Source of the DNA: Gemmatimonadota bacterium
GTDB lineage: Bacteria > Gemmatimonadota > Gemmatimonadetes > Longimicrobiales > Longimicrobiaceae
Reading direction: 5' to 3'
Length of the DNA: 8,343 bases
Assembly: GCA_019348265.1 (NCBI GenBank)
Contig: JAHWJV010000142.1
Coordinates: 1 to 8,343 of the forward strand
In this document: positions 6,928 through 8,343 of the stretch, piece after piece
How positions within the stretch are numbered: position 1 is the first letter of the stretch
Layout of the letters: every line of letters starts with the position of its first letter
Translations under genes and position numbers: made by a program
Notes under the pieces: model-generated
Database searches by the model: none
What the model was told of the DNA's origin: nothing
The model's input: only the letters and a program-made list of their open reading frames with translations

Positions 6928-7655
6928 TACGCGGTCGCCGCCTGAGGCACCGCGCCGAAGCGGCGCTCGCGGTGGGCGAATTCGCCTACGGCTTCGCTGA
7001 GCCGCGCGGGCGAGTAGTCCGGCCACATGCATTCGTCGAAGAGAAGCTCGGCGTACGAGCACTCCCAGAGGAGGAAGTCGCTCAGGCGCTGCTCGCCGCC
7101 GGTGCGGATCAAAAGGTCGACGTCCGGACACGGGAGGGAATGCATGACCTCCGCGAGTAGCTCCGAGAACTTCTCGCGGTCGGCGGCCTCATCCGCGCCG
7201 AGGAGCCGACTCGCTTCGATGATCGAGTCCTTCGCGGAATAGTCGATCGCGATCCGCAGTAGCAGACGCCGGCCCGCCCGCGTGGCGGATTCCGCGGCGT
7301 CGATCGCCTGTTTCAGTGCCGCCGGTATGCGGTCCCGGCGGCCGATGATGTTCAGCCGCACCCCGTTCTGGACGCAGCGCGCCGTCTCGGCCGCCAGGTA
7401 TGCCCGGAAAAGGCGCATCAGTCCGCTTACCTCGCGGGGAGGACGGCGCCAGTTGTCCGCAGAGAAGGCGTAGAGCGTCAGCGTCCCGATTCCAAGGTCG
7501 GGCGCCGCCTCCACGATCTTCCGCACCACCTTGGCGCCCACGCGGTGCCCGGCAAGCCGCGGCTGCCGGCGACGTACCGCCCACCGCCCGTTGCCGTCCA
7601 TGATCATGGCGATGTGCATCCCCGGATACCCGGTCGCGAAAGCGCTCTGTCTCAT
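6927..7655 (-). CDS. uppS: Isoprenyl transferase, undecaprenyl diphosphate synthase family
   Basis: A cis-prenyltransferase that extends farnesyl diphosphate with isopentenyl diphosphate to make the C55 lipid carrier for cell-wall precursors. It acts at the cytoplasmic face of the membrane. Family signatures are HIAMIMDGNGRWA (14-26, catalytic D20), FSADNWRRP (64-72) and DLLIRTGGEQRLSDFLLWE (180-198, diphosphate-binding arginines R184 and R190), followed by YAEL with E203. Length is 242 against 253 in E. coli. Two normally constant spots differ: YSAKDSI (139-145) where E. coli has YGGRWDI, and SDFLLWE where E. coli has SNFLLWQ. This suggests a distinct subfamily. The ATG at 7655 has no ribosome site. 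Met13 (7619), preceded by CCGGGG and directly before HIAMIMDGNG, is an alternative start. The gene lies 34 nt downstream of the winged-helix regulator and converges on gluQRS. Confidence 0.94.
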   Translation of the reverse strand: MRQSAFATGYPGMHIAMIMDGNGRWAVRRRQPRLAGHRVGAKVVRKIVEAAPDLGIGTLTLYAFSADNWRRPPREVSGLMRLFRAYLAAETARCVQNGVRLNIIGRRDRIPAALKQAIDAAESATRAGRRLLLRIAIDYSAKDSIIEASRLLGADEAADREKFSELLAEVMHSLPCPDVDLLIRTGGEQRLSDFLLWECSYAELLFDECMWPDYSPARLSEAVGEFAHRERRFGAVPQAATA

Positions 7656-7689
7656 AAAAGCTAATCAGCGAAAAAACTCAGGTGGGCGG

Positions 7690-8076
7690 TCAGCGCTCGC
7701 GTACTGCCTGGATGAGCGACTCCATATGGTCGAGATACTGCTCCAGCGCACGTCGGCCTCGCGCCGTGAGCCGGTACTCGGTACGCGGGATGCGCTCCTG
7801 GAACGACTTGCGACACTCGATGTACTCCGCCTCCTCCAGCTTCCGCGCGTGGACGCTGAGGTTGCCGTCGGTCGCGCTCAGCATCGCCTTCAGGTCATTG
7901 AAGGTCAGCGCTTCGTTCACCGCCAGCGCGCTCACGATCCCCAGGCGCATCCGCTCGTGGATCAGCCGATCCAGGTCGCCGGGCGCCCCGTCCATCGCTC
8001 CACCGGGCTCGCTCCGGAGCCCCCGTGAAGTGGAGGGCCGCCCCTCCTCAGGAAGCATTCCGTGCTTAGCCACCAT
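7690..8076 (-). CDS. Winged-helix DNA-binding transcriptional regulator
   Basis: A small stand-alone regulator resembling the MarR/ArsR-like winged-helix domain (Pfam HTH_34 type). The domain covers about 34-112: helices around DLDRLIHERMRLGIVSAL and TFNDLKAML, a recognition helix in TDGNLSVHARKLEEAEYI (69-86), and a wing in ERIPRTEYRLTARGRRAL (94-111). A C-terminal helix (about 112-126) could dimerise. There is no ligand domain or cysteine sensor, so the signal is unknown. The start is uncertain. The ATG at 8076 overlaps the end of the membrane-protein gene by 11 nt with GGAGG only 1 nt away. Residues 1-27 look unstructured, and Met28 (7995, GGAG 2 nt upstream) would give a 101-residue protein starting just before the domain. 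The overlap points to co-regulation with the membrane protein. It may control that gene, uppS, or both. Confidence 0.86.
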   Translation of the reverse strand: MVAKHGMLPEEGRPSTSRGLRSEPGGAMDGAPGDLDRLIHERMRLGIVSALAVNEALTFNDLKAMLSATDGNLSVHARKLEEAEYIECRKSFQERIPRTEYRLTARGRRALEQYLDHMESLIQAVRER

Positions 8077-8343
8077 GCCTCCGTGCGATCAGTACGCCGA
8101 AAAAGATGTGCAGACCCCCGAATCCCAGCGCCATCACCTCATTGGCCCAGGAAAGCGGGAGGAGCAGCGCCACGGCGCCAAGAAGCATGAAGCTCGACCC
8201 CATCACCGGAACGATCCGAACCGAGTAAGAACCCGCCGCGACGATACCCACGCCGAACAGCAGCAGCCACATCCCCGGAAGCATCGCCAGCAGGCCCGCA
8301 TGGTAGACGACCGTCGTCAGCAGAGCCCCGGCAAGGAGCGGCG
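8066..8343 (-). CDS. Conserved multi-helix membrane protein (5' end beyond window)
   Basis: The frame is open from the right edge to TAA at 8066-8068; 91 residues are visible. An internal ATG at 8284 gives a 72-residue frame, but the frame continues upstream with hydrophobic codons (PLLAGALLTTVVYHAGLLA), so the true start is outside the window. Four hydrophobic segments can be seen: the upstream one, WLLLFGVGIVAAG, FMLLGAVALLLPL and LGFGGLHIFFGVLIA, ending in a basic RRHGG tail. The short connector YSVRIVPVMG and the GFGGLHI stretch recall membrane proteins I have seen next to small winged-helix regulators in soil bacteria. That resemblance is from memory and no function is attached to it. 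The end overlaps the regulator start by 11 nt, so the two probably form a pair. Confidence 0.75.
   Translation of the reverse strand, partial: PLLAGALLTTVVYHAGLLAMLPGMWLLLFGVGIVAAGSYSVRIVPVMGSSFMLLGAVALLLPLSWANEVMALGFGGLHIFFGVLIARRHGG

Noticed and set aside
8005..8022. GGGCTC/GAGCCC inverted repeat near the alternative start of the winged-helix regulator, as an autoregulatory operator
   Set aside because: It is a 6-bp palindrome in very GC-rich DNA and may be coding sequence if the upstream start is used. The evidence is too weak to list it as a site.

Overview
The window is GC-rich chromosomal DNA. It holds seven protein-coding genes that I consider real, one broken gene, and two unusual intergenic repeat elements. 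The gene content and protein style suggest a free-living, cell-walled soil or sediment bacterium, possibly Gemmatimonadota or a related phylum. The clues are a YdiJ-type FAD/Fe-S oxidase, a stand-alone winged-helix regulator paired with a small membrane protein, and a GluQRS-type tRNA modifier. The phylum is inferred from general resemblance and was not tested. No mobile genes, CRISPR array, tRNA or rRNA was seen.

Left block, minus strand, 5190 to 1. In transcription order it starts with a remnant of a PAS-domain histidine kinase that carries an internal deletion and a one-base frameshift. Next is a 957-residue FAD-linked oxidase with a fused iron-sulfur and CCG-domain half. Then comes a small two-helix membrane protein with a zinc-ribbon-like tail. 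Last is a DacB/PBP4-type D-Ala-D-Ala carboxypeptidase that runs off the left edge. The oxidase, the small protein and dacB are closely spaced (9 and 41 nt gaps) and probably form one operon.

Middle block, plus strand, 5337 to 6832. An unrecognised 183-residue acidic protein sits 14 nt ahead of gluQRS, which glutamylates queuosine in tRNA-Asp.

Right block, minus strand, 8343 to 6927. A membrane protein cut by the right edge overlaps a winged-helix regulator, which is followed by uppS, the undecaprenyl diphosphate synthase. UppS makes the lipid carrier for peptidoglycan precursors, and DacB trims the finished wall, so the window contains two cell-wall genes on separate transcripts.

The most unusual feature is a pair of intergenic elements, one upstream of the oxidase (4823-4904) and one between the convergent gluQRS and uppS (6818-6927). 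Each has period-7 repeats on the left, a 36-62 nt centre, and an inverted copy on the right. The heptamer sequence differs between the two. They abut or enter reading frames and supply stop codons to gluQRS, uppS and the kinase remnant. They look like two members of one class of dispersed structured repeat.
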